Positions 51,850 through 62,600 of a DNA stretch of 64,000 nucleotides are shown here, piece after piece. Under the pieces are notes generated by a model. It had not been told where the DNA came from, ran no database searches, and saw only the letters and a list, made by a program, of their open reading frames with translations. This stretch comes from DTU019 sp050949825. Lineage in GTDB: Bacteria > Bacillota > Syntrophomonadia > Syntrophomonadales > Syntrophomonadaceae. The stretch spans positions 1 to 64,000 of the forward strand of contig JBMNGL010000001.1 in assembly GCA_050949825.1 (NCBI GenBank), in the 5' to 3' direction. Both the position numbers and the translations under genes were made by a program. Positions within the stretch are counted from its first letter, which is position 1, and each line of letters starts with the position of its first letter.

Positions 51850-52674
51850 TTATTTCCGCTTCTTGACAATCATCTGGTCAGAAGGTTTTTTCTTGCGGGT
51901 CTTGCCGCCAATGGCGATTTTACCCCATGGGGAAACCGGGTATTTTCTGCCAATGGGCGCACGGCCCTCGCCGCCGCCATGAGGATGATCCGCCGGATTC
52001 ATAACCGACCCTCTGACGCCGGGCCTGATGCCCATCCATCTGGCACGACCAGCTTTGCCCAGGTTCATGTTCTCATGTTCCAGGTTGCCAATCTGCCCGA
52101 TGGTAGCCCGACAGTTGACATGTATAAGCCGCACTTCACCAGAAGGCAAGCGCACATGGGCGTAGGCACCTTCTTTGGCCATAAGCTGGGCTACCGCACC
52201 GGCGGAACGTACCAGTTGCCCGCCTTTGCCCGGCCTCAGCTCGATATTATGAATAAGAGAACCGACCGGGATATCCTTTAGAGCCATGGCATTACCGACT
52301 TTGATATCTGAGCCGGTCCCGGATACAACGGTGTCCCCTACCTTAAGATTCTGGGGGGCGATGATGTAAGCTTTGCTGCCATCTTGATAATGCAGTAAAG
52401 CGATATTCGCCGAGCGATTGGGATCATATTCTATGGCTGCTACTTTAGCCGGCACCTGATCCTTGATTCTTTTGAAGTCGACCAGGCGATATAAGCGTTT
52501 ATGTCCACCACCACGATGTCTTACCGTCATGCGCCCTTTGGCATTTCGTCCCCCGGTGCTTTTCAATGGAGCGGTAAGGCTTTTTTCGGGTTCGGTTTTG
52601 GTGATTTCATCAAATGTCATCACGGTCATTTGTCTTCTACTGGGTGTGGTAGGCCTGAATTTCTTTATGCCCAT
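51850..52674 (-). CDS. rplB: 50S ribosomal protein L2
   Basis: 274 residues; GIKKFRPTTPSRRQMTVMTF, GRNAKGRMTVRHRGGGHKRL and the peptidyl-transferase region MNPADHPHGGGEGRAPIGRK with its conserved His. Confidence 0.98.
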   Translation of the reverse strand: MGIKKFRPTTPSRRQMTVMTFDEITKTEPEKSLTAPLKSTGGRNAKGRMTVRHRGGGHKRLYRLVDFKRIKDQVPAKVAAIEYDPNRSANIALLHYQDGSKAYIIAPQNLKVGDTVVSGTGSDIKVGNAMALKDIPVGSLIHNIELRPGKGGQLVRSAGAVAQLMAKEGAYAHVRLPSGEVRLIHVNCRATIGQIGNLEHENMNLGKAGRARWMGIRPGVRGSVMNPADHPHGGGEGRAPIGRKYPVSPWGKIAIGGKTRKKKPSDQMIVKKRK

Positions 52675-52710
52675 CTAGTGTCCCTCCTTGCAACGCCATA
52701 CTGCGACGGT

Positions 52711-52998
52711 TTACATTCCTTCGAAAAGTTTGATCTTCTGGCCCGGCTTCAAAATAATGATGGCCTTTTTGCGATCTGGGGTGTGGCCTGCAGTGCGCCC
52801 CATGCGCTTCGGTTTCCCCTTAACAATCATGGTGTAAACCTTTTCGACTCTGACATTGAAAATATTCTCAATTGCATTCTTAATCTCGGTCTTATTGGCC
52901 CTTTTATCCACAATAAAGGTATATTTATTGTCAGCCAGCAGCCCCATTGATTTTTCGGTAACAATCGGCTTGATAATTATATCCCGATAGTCTCTCAT
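52711..52998 (-). CDS. rplW: 50S ribosomal protein L23
   Basis: 95 residues; RDYRDIIIKPIVTEKSMGLL and NKYTFIVDKRANKTEIKNAI. ATG 52998 lies 3 bp from the rplD stop; an in-frame TTG three codons upstream overlaps rplD and is less typical. Binds trigger factor and SRP at the tunnel exit. Confidence 0.96.
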   Translation of the reverse strand: MRDYRDIIIKPIVTEKSMGLLADNKYTFIVDKRANKTEIKNAIENIFNVRVEKVYTMIVKGKPKRMGRTAGHTPDRKKAIIILKPGQKIKLFEGM

Positions 52999-52999
52999 C

Positions 53000-53623
53000 T
53001 TAAGCAAATACCTCCTCTACCCTGGCAACGGCATCCTTGGTGATGAGCAGGACATCGTAGTTCATCAGGTCGTAAACATTCATGTAGTCTACTGCCAATG
53101 GCTTTACTCCAGGGATGTTGCGCGCTGACTTGATTACATTTTCGTCCGCATCCGCTATGACTACCAGGGTCTTTTTATCTACTTGCAGGGAATCCAGGGT
53201 CTGCAGCATGGCTTTTGTTTTGGGGAGATCGAATTTTAATTCATCCAGCACGATAAGGTTGTTATCGAGAACCTTGCTGCTCAATGCTGACCTCATGGCC
53301 AGTCTCCTTACCTTCCGGGGCAGGACATAGGAATAGTCCCTCGGTCTGGGGCCAAAAGCAATACCGCCGGTTCTCCATAGAGGGTTGCGGCTGCTGCCCA
53401 CCCGGGCGCGCCCGGTTCCTTTTTGTCTCCATGGCTTCCTGCCACCACCACGGACTTCAGCTCGCGTCTTGGTGGAAGCAGTGCCCACCCGCCGATTGTT
53501 TAGTTGCATTTTTATAAACTGATGCAGAACCGCTTGATTGGGTGTAATGCCAAAAACTTCATCACTTATCTCAAGCTCTCCGATTTGGGCCCCGCTCATA
53601 TTGTATATGGCTACTTTAGGCAC
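53000..53623 (-). CDS. rplD: 50S ribosomal protein L4
   Basis: 207 residues; PKVAIYNMSGAQIGELEISD, STKTRAEVRGGGRKPWRQKG and GTGRARVGSSRNPLWRTGG. The extended loop lines the exit tunnel. In some bacteria L4 represses this operon. Confidence 0.98.
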   Translation of the reverse strand: MPKVAIYNMSGAQIGELEISDEVFGITPNQAVLHQFIKMQLNNRRVGTASTKTRAEVRGGGRKPWRQKGTGRARVGSSRNPLWRTGGIAFGPRPRDYSYVLPRKVRRLAMRSALSSKVLDNNLIVLDELKFDLPKTKAMLQTLDSLQVDKKTLVVIADADENVIKSARNIPGVKPLAVDYMNVYDLMNYDVLLITKDAVARVEEVFA

Positions 53624-53648
53624 TTATTTACCCTCCTTTGTCAGGCCT

Positions 53649-54287
53649 TTATGCCTTGACTGAATTCTTTATGGTGACAAGACCTCTTTTGGGCCCTGGG
53701 ATTGATCCCCTTATTAAAATCAGGTTTCTTTCTGGATAGACTTTTACTACCTTCAGGCCTTGGACGGTTACCCTTGACCCGCCTAATCTGCCGGGCAGCT
53801 TTCTACCTTTAAACACTCGAGCCGGCCCTTTGGCTGCCAGTGAACCGGGGCGGCGATGATATTTGGAGCCATGCCCCATTGAACCTCGCCGGAAATTATG
53901 CCTCTTAACTCCTCCGGCAAAACCCTTTCCCTTGGAGGTGCCCACTACGTCAACCAGGTCGCCACTCGCAAACACATCCGCCTGTATATCCTGACCAATC
54001 TCGTACTGATCCACGTTGTCAACGCGAAACTCCCGAATAAAACGCAGCGGTTTCACATTGGCTTTTTTAAAATGCCCTTTGATGGGTTTATTGGCCAGTC
54101 TCTCTTTCAGGTTGTAAAAACCTACCTGAACTGCATTGTAACCGTCAATATTCTCGGTTTTCTTTTGCAACACGGTGCATGGTCCGGCTTCCACTACGGT
54201 CACCGGCACCGCTTTGCCGCCTTCGTCAAAAATCTGCGCCATCCCGATCTTTACGCCCAGAATTGCTTTATTCAGATTTCCAGCCAT
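53649..54287 (-). CDS. rplC: 50S ribosomal protein L3
   Basis: 212 residues; KAILGVKIGMAQIFDEGGKA, DVVGTSKGKGFAGGVKRHNF and RGSMGHGSKYHRRPGS. Separated from rpsJ by a 127-bp gap that holds only a weak GTTGGAA/TTCCAAC hairpin. Confidence 0.98.
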   Translation of the reverse strand: MAGNLNKAILGVKIGMAQIFDEGGKAVPVTVVEAGPCTVLQKKTENIDGYNAVQVGFYNLKERLANKPIKGHFKKANVKPLRFIREFRVDNVDQYEIGQDIQADVFASGDLVDVVGTSKGKGFAGGVKRHNFRRGSMGHGSKYHRRPGSLAAKGPARVFKGRKLPGRLGGSRVTVQGLKVVKVYPERNLILIRGSIPGPKRGLVTIKNSVKA

Positions 54288-54414
54288 GTTTTCTACCTCC
54301 TTATTGGTATGTTCTCAGTGATTGGTTGGAAGTGGTTCCAACTTCACTTCTTTTGACTGGCGGGCTGCCTCTAAACCTGTTAAACCCACTGGTTTTTCAG
54401 CAGCAAGACCACAT

Positions 54415-54726
54415 TTATAACTTGATTTCAATATCCACCCCGGAAGGTAAATCCAAATGCATTAAAGCATCTATGGTTTTAGGGTTGGGATCCAGGATAT
54501 CGATAAGCCGCTTATGGGTCCTCATCTCAAACTGTTCCCGCGAATCCTTATTAACATGGGGTGATCTCAAAATGGTATAAATACTCTTTTCGGTCGGCAG
54601 GGGAATAGGGCCGGATACATTGGATCCGTTTTTCCTCGCTGTGTCCACAATCTTCTGTGAGGACTGATCGAGAAGTTTGTGATCGAACGCCTTGAGTCTA
54701 ATCCTTACTTTTTGTTGGCCGTTCAC
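54415..54726 (-). CDS. rpsJ: 30S ribosomal protein S10
   Basis: 103 residues; KVRIRLKAFDHKLLDQSSQK, SGPIPLPTEKSIYTILRSPH and HKRLIDILDPNPKTIDALMH. GTG start. S10 (NusE) also takes part in antitermination. First gene of the S10 block, 102 bp after tuf. Confidence 0.98.
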   Translation of the reverse strand: MNGQQKVRIRLKAFDHKLLDQSSQKIVDTARKNGSNVSGPIPLPTEKSIYTILRSPHVNKDSREQFEMRTHKRLIDILDPNPKTIDALMHLDLPSGVDIEIKL

Positions 54727-54770
54727 GCTTTGTTAAACCTCCTTAGCTGGCTTAAGTCGTACACGCGTCC

Positions 54771-54814
54771 GGGTGTTCGGTTGGGAAGGACGGCTATTCT
54801 CCCAACCGGCACCC
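54771..54814 (-). promoter_or_regulatory. Hairpin between tuf and rpsJ
   Basis: GGGTGTTCGGTTGGGA pairs with TCCCAACCGGCACCC over about 14 bp. There is no U-tract, so it may stabilise or partly attenuate the transcript instead of ending it. Confidence 0.4.
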
Positions 54815-54828
54815 AATTGCAACCGTTA

Positions 54829-56028
54829 TTAGTTAATTGACGTGACTACGCCGGCGCCCACAGTTCTGCCGCCCTCACGGATGGCGAAACGCAGTCCCTG
54901 CTCGATGGCGATGGGAGTGATCAGTTCAATGGCCATTTGCACATTGTCACCCGGCATTACCATCTCTACTCCCTCCGGCAATTCGATGACTCCGGTTACA
55001 TCAGTGGTTCTAAAGTAGAACTGCGGCCGGTAGCCTCCGAAAAATGGAGTGTGGCGTCCACCTTCTTCTTTGGTTAATACATAGACTTCGGCATTGAATT
55101 TGGTCAGGGGCTTGATGCTCCCCGGCTTGGCCAATACCATGCCTCTTTCCACTTCTTTGCGGTCTACGCCCCTGAGTAAGGTCCCGATGTTGTCTCCGGC
55201 TTGCGCATAGTCCAATAGTTTCCTGAACATTTCTACTCCGGTGCATACCGTCTTTCTGATCTCATCGCGCATCCCAACGATTTCTACTTCGTCTCCCACT
55301 TTGACCTGGCCGCGCTCCACACGACCCGTGGTGACGGTGCCTCTGCCGGTGATGGTGAATACGTCTTCAATCGGCATCAAAAAGGGTTTGTCTACCGCCC
55401 TTTCCGGCAGCGGGATGTAGCTGTCAACCGCATCCATCAGTTCCCAGATGCGTCCGCACCACTGGCACTCCCGGTCGCCGCAGCCGCATTCCAGGGCTTT
55501 TAATGCCGAGCCTTTGAGAACCGGTATGTCATCTCCCGGAAATTCATAGAAGCTTAACAGTTCCCGTACTTCCATGTCGACCAGTTCCAGCAGTTCTTCA
55601 TCATCAACCATATCGGTTTTATTCATGAAGACTACGATGTAGGGCACTTCCACCTGTCTGGACAAGAGGATATGCTCCCGGGTCTGCGGCATGGGGCCGT
55701 CAGCCGCCGATACCACCAGTATGGCGCCGTCCATCTGCGCTGCTCCGGTGATCATATTCTTGATGTAGTCGGCATGACCCGGACAGTCCACATGGGCGTA
55801 ATGCCTGTTCTCGGTCTGATACTCCACATGAGAGGTGTTTATGGTTATGCCTCTTTCCTTTTCCTCCGGCGCTTTGTCTATGTCAGCATACGACGTCGCT
55901 GTTGCTCCCCCGACCTTGGACAATACCAGGGTAATTGCCGCCGTCAATGTTGTCTTGCCATGGTCAATGTGTCCGATGGTCCCGATGTTTAAATGGGGTT
56001 TCGTCCTTTCGTATTTAGCCTTTGCCAT
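54829..56028 (-). CDS. tuf: Elongation factor Tu with a Cys-rich insertion
   Basis: 399 residues. GTPase motifs GHIDHGKTT (Ile where Val is usual), the DIDKAPEEKERGITI switch, DCPGHADY, and MNKTDMV. Domains 2 and 3 are normal (ITGRGTVTTGRVERG, GVDRKEVERGMVLAKPGSI). At residues ~180-191 the loop reads LECGCGDRECQWCGRIWELM: four Cys in 11 residues and about five more residues than the Bacillus protein. Start ATG 56028. Delivers aminoacyl-tRNA to the ribosome. Confidence 0.97.
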   Translation of the reverse strand: MAKAKYERTKPHLNIGTIGHIDHGKTTLTAAITLVLSKVGGATATSYADIDKAPEEKERGITINTSHVEYQTENRHYAHVDCPGHADYIKNMITGAAQMDGAILVVSAADGPMPQTREHILLSRQVEVPYIVVFMNKTDMVDDEELLELVDMEVRELLSFYEFPGDDIPVLKGSALKALECGCGDRECQWCGRIWELMDAVDSYIPLPERAVDKPFLMPIEDVFTITGRGTVTTGRVERGQVKVGDEVEIVGMRDEIRKTVCTGVEMFRKLLDYAQAGDNIGTLLRGVDRKEVERGMVLAKPGSIKPLTKFNAEVYVLTKEEGGRHTPFFGGYRPQFYFRTTDVTGVIELPEGVEMVMPGDNVQMAIELITPIAIEQGLRFAIREGGRTVGAGVVTSIN

Positions 56029-56055
56029 CTGTTCTCTCACCTTTCCTTTCCTGTT

Positions 56056-58149
56056 TTACATATCCTGTAAGGGTATGCCATACCTTTTGGCCATAATTTC
56101 CCTGGCTTTTGATGCGGGGACCTCCGCAAATTCCTTTATCTGCATGGAAAAACTGGCTCTGCCCTGACTGGCAGATCGCAAGGCGGTGGCATAACCAAAG
56201 GTTTCCGCCAGCGGCACCTCGCCTTTAATTATCTTGCTGTGGCGGCTTTCTTCAAAGCCCATCACTCTGCCCCGGCGGGCATTCAAATCAGAAATGATAT
56301 CCCCGACATATTCTTCCGGGCTGACAATCTCAATATCCATGATAGGCTCCAAGAGGACTGCTTCACCTGCATTCAAGGCGTCTTTAAGTGCCATCACTGC
56401 TGCGATCTTGAAGGCCTGTTCTGTGGAATCGACTTCATGGAAGGAACCCCCTTTTAAGGTGACCTCCACGTCATCTACCGGATACCCGGCCAGAATCCCG
56501 GCCTGTAAGCCTTCTAACACCCCACTTTCAATGGCGGGAATAAATTCCCGGGGTATGTGTTCATGTTTGGATTTATCAATAAACAGCACCCCCTGGCCTT
56601 CAGACCTGGGTGCGATCTCCAGAATAACATGAGCAAATTGCCCGCGCCCTCCGCTCTGTTTTTCAAACCGGGCTTCAGCACGGTGCTTCTTTTTAACGGT
56701 CTCTTTATAGGAGACCTGTGGTTTGCCCACATTGGCATTAACTTTAAACTCCCTTAACAATCGTTCTACGATTATCTCCAGGTGCAATTCTCCCATTCCC
56801 GAGATAATGGTCTGACCGCTGTCTTTATCTACACTGGTTCTAAAGGTGGGGTCCTCTTCAGCCAGGCGGCGCAGGCTCTCGCCTATTTTATCCTGATCTG
56901 CTTTGGTTTTGGCTTCTATAGCTACATCGACGACCGGCTCCGGGAACTGTATGGATTCAAGCACAACGGCATCCTGCTCTGTGCACAGGGTATCCCCGGT
57001 TGCGGTTTCCTTGAGGCCTACCGCAGCCACAATGTCTCCGGCCATAGCTTCCTGAATCTCTTCGCGGTGATTGGCATGCATTTTAAGTATTTTGGTGATA
57101 CGTTCACGGCGGTTCTTACCGCTGTTCAATATGGTGCTGCCAATTTTAACCACACCGGAATAACACCTGAAATAGGTTAATTTGCCTACATAAGGGTCCA
57201 CCGCTACCTTGAAAGCCAACGCACACCAGGGTTCTTTTAAATCCGCATCACGATTTATCTCCAGGCCAGTTTGGGGATCTATGCCTTTAACTGGAGGTAT
57301 ATCCACAGGGGAGGGCAGATAATCTACCACCGCATCCAGCAGCATCTGCACCCCTTTATTCTTAAAGGAAGATCCACACAATACTGGTACAGCCTTGTTT
57401 TGTATGGTCAACTGGCGCACTGCCTGCTGGATTTCAGGCACTGTTATCTCCTGGCCTTCCAGGTATTTTTCCAGGATGTTGTCGTCAAACTCGGCCAGTT
57501 TTTCCACCAATTGCTGCCGGTATTGCAGAGCCTGTTCCCTTTCCGGATCAGTCAGTTCCCTAATGGCAAAATGTTCCCCGCTGTCTTCATCATATATATA
57601 GGCTTCAAGCTTAATAAGATCAATCACACCGGAAAAAAGATCTTCCACCCCAATGGGCAGATGGAGTAAAATCGGTTCGCTGCCCAAATCAGAGCGTATC
57701 ATATCGACTACCCTAAAATAATCGGCACCTATACGATCCATCTTGTTAATGTAGGCGATGCGCGGGGTGCCATAACGGTCCGCTTGCCTCCATACCGTTT
57801 CTGACTGGGGCTGAACTCCGGCTACGGCACAGAAAATGGCAATAGCTCCATCAAGTATGCGTAAGGAACGTTCTACCTCAACAGTGAAGTCCACATGGCC
57901 GGGCGTGTCGATAATGTTAATAACCGCATCCCTCCAGGCGCAGGTGGTCGCTGCCGAGGTAATCGTTATGCCTCTTTCCTGCTCCTGGCTCATCCAGTCC
58001 ATGGTTGCGGTGCCTTTATCAACCTCACCCATTCGATGCACTCTCCCGGAATAGAAAAGCATCCTTTCGGTGGTGGTTGTTTTGCCCGCATCAATATGGG
58101 CCATGATCCCGATATTTCGAATAGCGGTTAAATCTGTTTGGGAATTCAT
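56056..58149 (-). CDS. fusA: Elongation factor G
   Basis: 697 residues. GTPase motifs AHIDAGKTTTTERML, RGITITSAATTC, DTPGHVDFT and NKMDRIGADY; then domain II, III and the IV/V end (HIPREFIPAIESGVLEGLQ). Catalyses translocation. I use ATG 58149, 6 nt after AGGAG; a GTG two codons upstream is possible. 27 bp from tuf. Confidence 0.97.
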   Translation of the reverse strand: MNSQTDLTAIRNIGIMAHIDAGKTTTTERMLFYSGRVHRMGEVDKGTATMDWMSQEQERGITITSAATTCAWRDAVINIIDTPGHVDFTVEVERSLRILDGAIAIFCAVAGVQPQSETVWRQADRYGTPRIAYINKMDRIGADYFRVVDMIRSDLGSEPILLHLPIGVEDLFSGVIDLIKLEAYIYDEDSGEHFAIRELTDPEREQALQYRQQLVEKLAEFDDNILEKYLEGQEITVPEIQQAVRQLTIQNKAVPVLCGSSFKNKGVQMLLDAVVDYLPSPVDIPPVKGIDPQTGLEINRDADLKEPWCALAFKVAVDPYVGKLTYFRCYSGVVKIGSTILNSGKNRRERITKILKMHANHREEIQEAMAGDIVAAVGLKETATGDTLCTEQDAVVLESIQFPEPVVDVAIEAKTKADQDKIGESLRRLAEEDPTFRTSVDKDSGQTIISGMGELHLEIIVERLLREFKVNANVGKPQVSYKETVKKKHRAEARFEKQSGGRGQFAHVILEIAPRSEGQGVLFIDKSKHEHIPREFIPAIESGVLEGLQAGILAGYPVDDVEVTLKGGSFHEVDSTEQAFKIAAVMALKDALNAGEAVLLEPIMDIEIVSPEEYVGDIISDLNARRGRVMGFEESRHSKIIKGEVPLAETFGYATALRSASQGRASFSMQIKEFAEVPASKAREIMAKRYGIPLQDM

Positions 58150-58170
58150 CGACACTCCTGGCACAAGCTA

Positions 58171-58641
58171 TTACCAGCGGTAATGGGCAAAAGCCTTATT
58201 GGCCTCAGCCATCTTATGCGTATCCTCTTTCTTTTTTACTGATCCCCCGGTGCTGTTATAAGCATCAACAATTTCACCGGCCAGGCGTTCGGCCATGGTC
58301 TTTTCTCCGCGTTTACGGGCATATCCCACCAGCCAACGAATAGCCAGGGTTTGTCTTCTTTCAGGTCTTACTTCAACCGGCACCTGGTAGTTGGCCCCAC
58401 CAACCCGGCGGGCGCGCACCTCAAGTATCGGGGTGATATTCTTCATTGCGATCTCGAAGGCATCCATAGGGTCTTTGCCAGTCTTTCTGGCTACTATATC
58501 AAAAGCTCCGTAGCATATGTTCTCTGCCAGGCTCTTTTTACCATCCCACATTACCTGGTTAACCAGTTTGGTGAAATACTTGCTATGGTAAATGGGATCC
58601 GGCAGAACGTCTCGTTTGGGGACGGGTCCCTTTCTCGGCAT
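58171..58641 (-). CDS. rpsG: 30S ribosomal protein S7
   Basis: 156 residues; PRKGPVPKRDVLPDPIYHSK, VRARRVGGANYQVPVEVRPE and RRQTLAIRWLVGYARKRGEK. Often the autoregulator of the str operon. Confidence 0.98.
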   Translation of the reverse strand: MPRKGPVPKRDVLPDPIYHSKYFTKLVNQVMWDGKKSLAENICYGAFDIVARKTGKDPMDAFEIAMKNITPILEVRARRVGGANYQVPVEVRPERRQTLAIRWLVGYARKRGEKTMAERLAGEIVDAYNSTGGSVKKKEDTHKMAEANKAFAHYRW

Positions 58642-58655
58642 ATCGCGCCTCCCTC

Positions 58656-59033
58656 CTATTTTTTCTTAGGCCGTTTGGTACCGTATTTGGATCTACCCCT
58701 GTTGCGGTTTTGAACCCCAGCCGCATCCAGGGTGCCTCTGACGATATGGTATCTTACCCCTGGCAGGTCCTTTACACGGCCACCTCTGATCAAAACTACA
58801 GAGTGCTCCTGCAGGTTGTGACCAATGCCAGGAATATAAGCCGTTACTTCTATCCCGTTGGATAAACGAACCCTGGCGATTTTACGCAATGCAGAGTTCG
58901 GCTTCTTGGGAGTAGTAGTGTATACCCGTGTGCATACCCCGCGTTTTTGGGGGCAGCTCTTCAAAGCCGGCGCTGCTGAGGTCTTTCCGATTTTTTCGCG
59001 CCCTTTTCTTACTAATTGATTTATAGTTGGCAC
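58656..59033 (-). CDS. rpsL: 30S ribosomal protein S12
   Basis: 125 residues; PTINQLVRKGREKIG, TTPKKPNSALRKIARVRLSN and PGIGHNLQEHSVVLIRGGRV. The Lys in TPKKPNS (streptomycin site) is unaltered. GTG start overlaps the upstream stop by one base. Confidence 0.98.
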   Translation of the reverse strand: MPTINQLVRKGREKIGKTSAAPALKSCPQKRGVCTRVYTTTPKKPNSALRKIARVRLSNGIEVTAYIPGIGHNLQEHSVVLIRGGRVKDLPGVRYHIVRGTLDAAGVQNRNRGRSKYGTKRPKKK

Positions 59034-59302
59034 TATTGCACCTCCTTCCCCATGTTATTGTCAAGCAATGCGACGGTTGCTGAACCCACATCAATGCCAC
59101 AGGCTTCACCCAGGGTTTTCATGCTGTTGACCATTTCAAAGCCTACCTGGTGCTGATGGCACAGTTGCTTAATGGGTTCAACCACATGGGGTTCGGCATC
59201 ACCGGCAATATAAACTTTGTTAACTATGCCCCGGGCAATGGCCTTTTTCACCTGTTTGGCACCTATCACCCGGGGAAATTGTCTCAAATCATCCAGTGGC
59301 AA
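59033..59302 (-). CDS. L7Ae-family ribosomal protein (YbxF-like)
   Basis: 89 residues with the L7Ae RNA-binding pattern: VIGAKQVKKAIARGIVNKVY, IAGDAEPHVVEPIKQLCHQH and the GEACGIDVGSATVALL end. In Firmicutes this protein lies just before rpsL and binds kink-turn RNA. Starts at TTG 59302, 8 nt after GGAGG. First gene after the str promoter. Confidence 0.9.
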   Translation of the reverse strand: MPLDDLRQFPRVIGAKQVKKAIARGIVNKVYIAGDAEPHVVEPIKQLCHQHQVGFEMVNSMKTLGEACGIDVGSATVALLDNNMGKEVQ

Positions 59303-59371
59303 CAGATAAACCTCCGAACATCAAAAATGGGCAAGCTAGATTATTCGAGCTTATTTGCCACGCACTTAAAC

Positions 59372-59400
59372 ATTTTAGCACCCGGTGGTCTCCCAGTCAA
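59372..59400 (-). promoter_or_regulatory. Promoter of the str operon
   Basis: Minus strand TTGACT, a 17-bp spacer and TAAAAT, 70 bp before the L7Ae-like start. Near-consensus spacing and boxes. Confidence 0.65.
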
Positions 59401-59527
59401 TTGTCATCAAAATTATTTTTAGACTGGTGATTATAGTGCAATGATTATGCATTCGACCATATAATTAGATAACGCTGCTCTGCTTCTGGGCGTCTGCCCA
59501 TGTCATTGCTATGAAAGCCCCCGGTTC

Positions 59528-59657
59528 TGTCATCCTTAAGGTCAACACCCGGGTCATCCTGAGGGCAACGCCCGAAGGATCTTTCGCGCAGCGAATAATC
59601 CCCGTGGGGAAGATCCTTCGCTTCGCTCAGGATGACAGAACTCGCTCAGGATGACAA
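59528..59657. repeat. GGATGAC-type dispersed palindromic repeat
   Basis: Same family as at 21281: left GTCATCCTGAGGGCAACGCC, right AAGATCCTTCGCTTCGCTC AGGATGAC, plus an extra short arm copy. It fills the space between rpoC and the str promoter and could form a long hairpin in the transcript. Confidence 0.65.
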
Positions 59658-59682
59658 CAGTCTCACATTTCCAAATCAAAAT

Positions 59683-62600
59683 TTATACGGGTTCTTCTTG
59701 TAGCTCTGGCATCCCGATTCCTTCTTTTTCAGATACACGGATATTCCTGTAAATGGAATAGCCGGTTCCGGCAGGAATCAGTTTGCCGATTATGACGTTT
59801 TCTTTCAAGCCGATTAAGTGATCGACCTTGCCCTTAATGGCAGCTTCCGTCAATACCTTGGTGGTCTCCTGGAAGGAGGCCGCCGATAGGAAGGAATCGG
59901 TATTCAAGGATGCTTTGGTGATCCCTAAAAGCATCGGTGAACATACCGCCGGCAGACCACCCTGCTCTATAACCTTGCGGTTTTGTTCTTCAAAGCTGGA
60001 TATATCAACAAAAGCCCCCGGCAGCATAGAAGTATCTCCTGAATTTTCCACCTTGACCTTCTTCAACATCTGCCGGATCATGATCTCAATGTGTTTGTCA
60101 CTGATATCAACACCTTGAGAACGGTAAACCTTCTGCACTTCCTGCAGAATGTAGCGCTGTACATCTTGCATGCCTTTAGTTTTGAGAATATCATGGGGGT
60201 TTAGCGGTCCTTCGGTCAGGGCATCGCCCAGTTCAACCCAGTCGCCTTCTCCAACTTTGAGGCGGGAGCCATAATGCACCAGATAGGCCCCCAGTTGTTC
60301 ATCTTCGTCCCCCAGCACGATAACTTCACGCCGTCCCTTGTTTTCAGACATTTTAACCGTGCCGGTAGCCTCGGCCACCACTGCCTGCCCTTTGGGCTTG
60401 CGAACCTCAAACAGTTCCTCAACACGGGGCAGGCCGCGGGTGATATCCTCACCAGCCACCCCGCCGGTATGAAAGGTGCGCATGGTTAGCTGCGTCCCCG
60501 GTTCGCCAATCGATTGGGCGGCTAAAATGCCTACTGCTTCACCTATTTCCACATCATAGCCGGTGGCCAGATTGCGTCCGTAACACTTTTTGCATACCCC
60601 GTGCTTGGTCTTGCAGGTTAAAACGCTTCTGATTTTGACCTTCTCAATGCCGGCTTTCTCAATCATATTACCGACCTCGTCATCGATCATCTCATTTTCA
60701 GCCACCATGACTTCTCCCGTTACAGGATGAATAATGGTGTCCACAGATACCCGGCCGATAATGCGCTGATGAAGCGGTTCAATCAGTTGTGAACCCTCGG
60801 TGATTTTGGCCACCCAGATGCCCTCCGCCGATTCACAGTCATCTTCTCTAACGATGACATCCTGGGATACATCCACCAGACGGCGGGTCAAATACCCCGA
60901 ATCAGCGGTGCGCAGGGCGGTGTCAGCCAGACCTTTGCGGGCGCCGTGGGTAGATATGAAATATTCCAAAACCGTCAAGCCTTCACGGAAATTAGCCTTG
61001 ATGGGCAAGTCAATGATCTTGCCTGACGGGTCAGCCATCAAACCTCTCATGCCGGCCAACTGGCGGATCTGCTGAAAGTTACCCCGGGCACCGGAAACAG
61101 CCATCATATAGACCGGATTGTTTTCCGGCAAAGCCGTCTTTAATGCATCGGTTACATCATCGGTGGCCTGGTTCCATATTTCTACCACCTGGCTGTGGCG
61201 CTCATCCTCAGTGATTAAGCCAATGAGGAAATCGTCTTCAATACTGTCCACCACCTGTTGCGCTTCAGCCAGAATATGCTCTTTGGCTTCAGGGGTTTCA
61301 AAGTCGGTAACCCCTACGCTGATGCCGGCTTTGGTGCTGAACTGGTAGCCTAAGCGCTTGACGCCGTCCAGCATTTCAGCGGTGCGGGCGTTGCCTTCCT
61401 GGCGATAGCATTCATAAACGATATTCCCCAATTTCTTTTTGTCAATGACCTCATTGTGGAAGCCTATGCTATTGGGCATGACTTCATTGAAGATCAACCG
61501 GCCTACTGAAGTCTCCACAATTTCATCATAATGATGTTCGTCATTAACATAAAACGACATCTTGACCTTGATTCTTTCCCTCAAATCGATCAGGCCTGAT
61601 TCATAGGCCATACAGGCTTCCTCCGGACTGGAGTAACGGCGTAATTCTTCATCAGGCCGCGCCCACTGTTCATCACTCATATAGGTCAGATAAAACATCC
61701 CTATGACCATATCCTGAGTGGGGGTGCACACCGGTTTTCCATCCTTGGGATTGAGGATGTTGTTGCTGGCCAGCATTAGCAGGCGCGCTTCGGTTTGTGC
61801 TTCAGCGCTCAAGGGCACATGAACCGCCATCTGGTCACCATCAAAGTCGGCATTATAAGCAGTGCATACCAGCGGGTGCAATTGCAAGGCACGGCCTTCC
61901 ACCAGCACCGGCTCAAAGGCCTGAATACCCAGGCGGTGCAGGGTAGGGGCGCGATTCAACAACACCGGGTGTTCTTTGATAACGTCATCCAATATATCCC
62001 ATACTTCTTCGCGTCCGCGTTCCACCATTTTTTTGGCGCTTTTTATGTTGGACGAAATGCCGCGATCTACCAGTTTTTTCATTACAAACGGTTTGAATAA
62101 CTCTAAAGCCATCTCTTTAGGCAGCCCGCATTGATGCATTTTGAGGCTGGGTCCGACCACGATAACGGAGCGGCCGGAGTAGTCCACCCTTTTGCCCAGC
62201 AGGTTTTGCCGAAAACGTCCCTGTTTTCCTTTGAGCATGTCACTCAGCGATTTCAAGGGGCGATTGCCCGGTCCGGTAACAGGGCGGCCGCGACGACCGT
62301 TATCTACCAGCGCATCCACGGCCTCCTGCAGCATTCTCTTTTCATTGCGTACGATAATATCAGGAGCACCCAAATCCAGGAGACGCTTGAGGCGATTATT
62401 GCGGTTGATTACCCGGCGGTATAAATCGTTCAGGTCAGAGGTGGCAAAGCGCCCCCCATCAAGCTGCACCATGGGCCGCAATTCCGGTGGAATGACCGGC
62501 AGTACATCCATAATCATCCATTCCGGGTCGTTTCCAGACAGGCGGAAGGATTCCACCACTTCCAGGCGCTTAATGGCACGGCCTTTGCGCTGTCCGGTGG

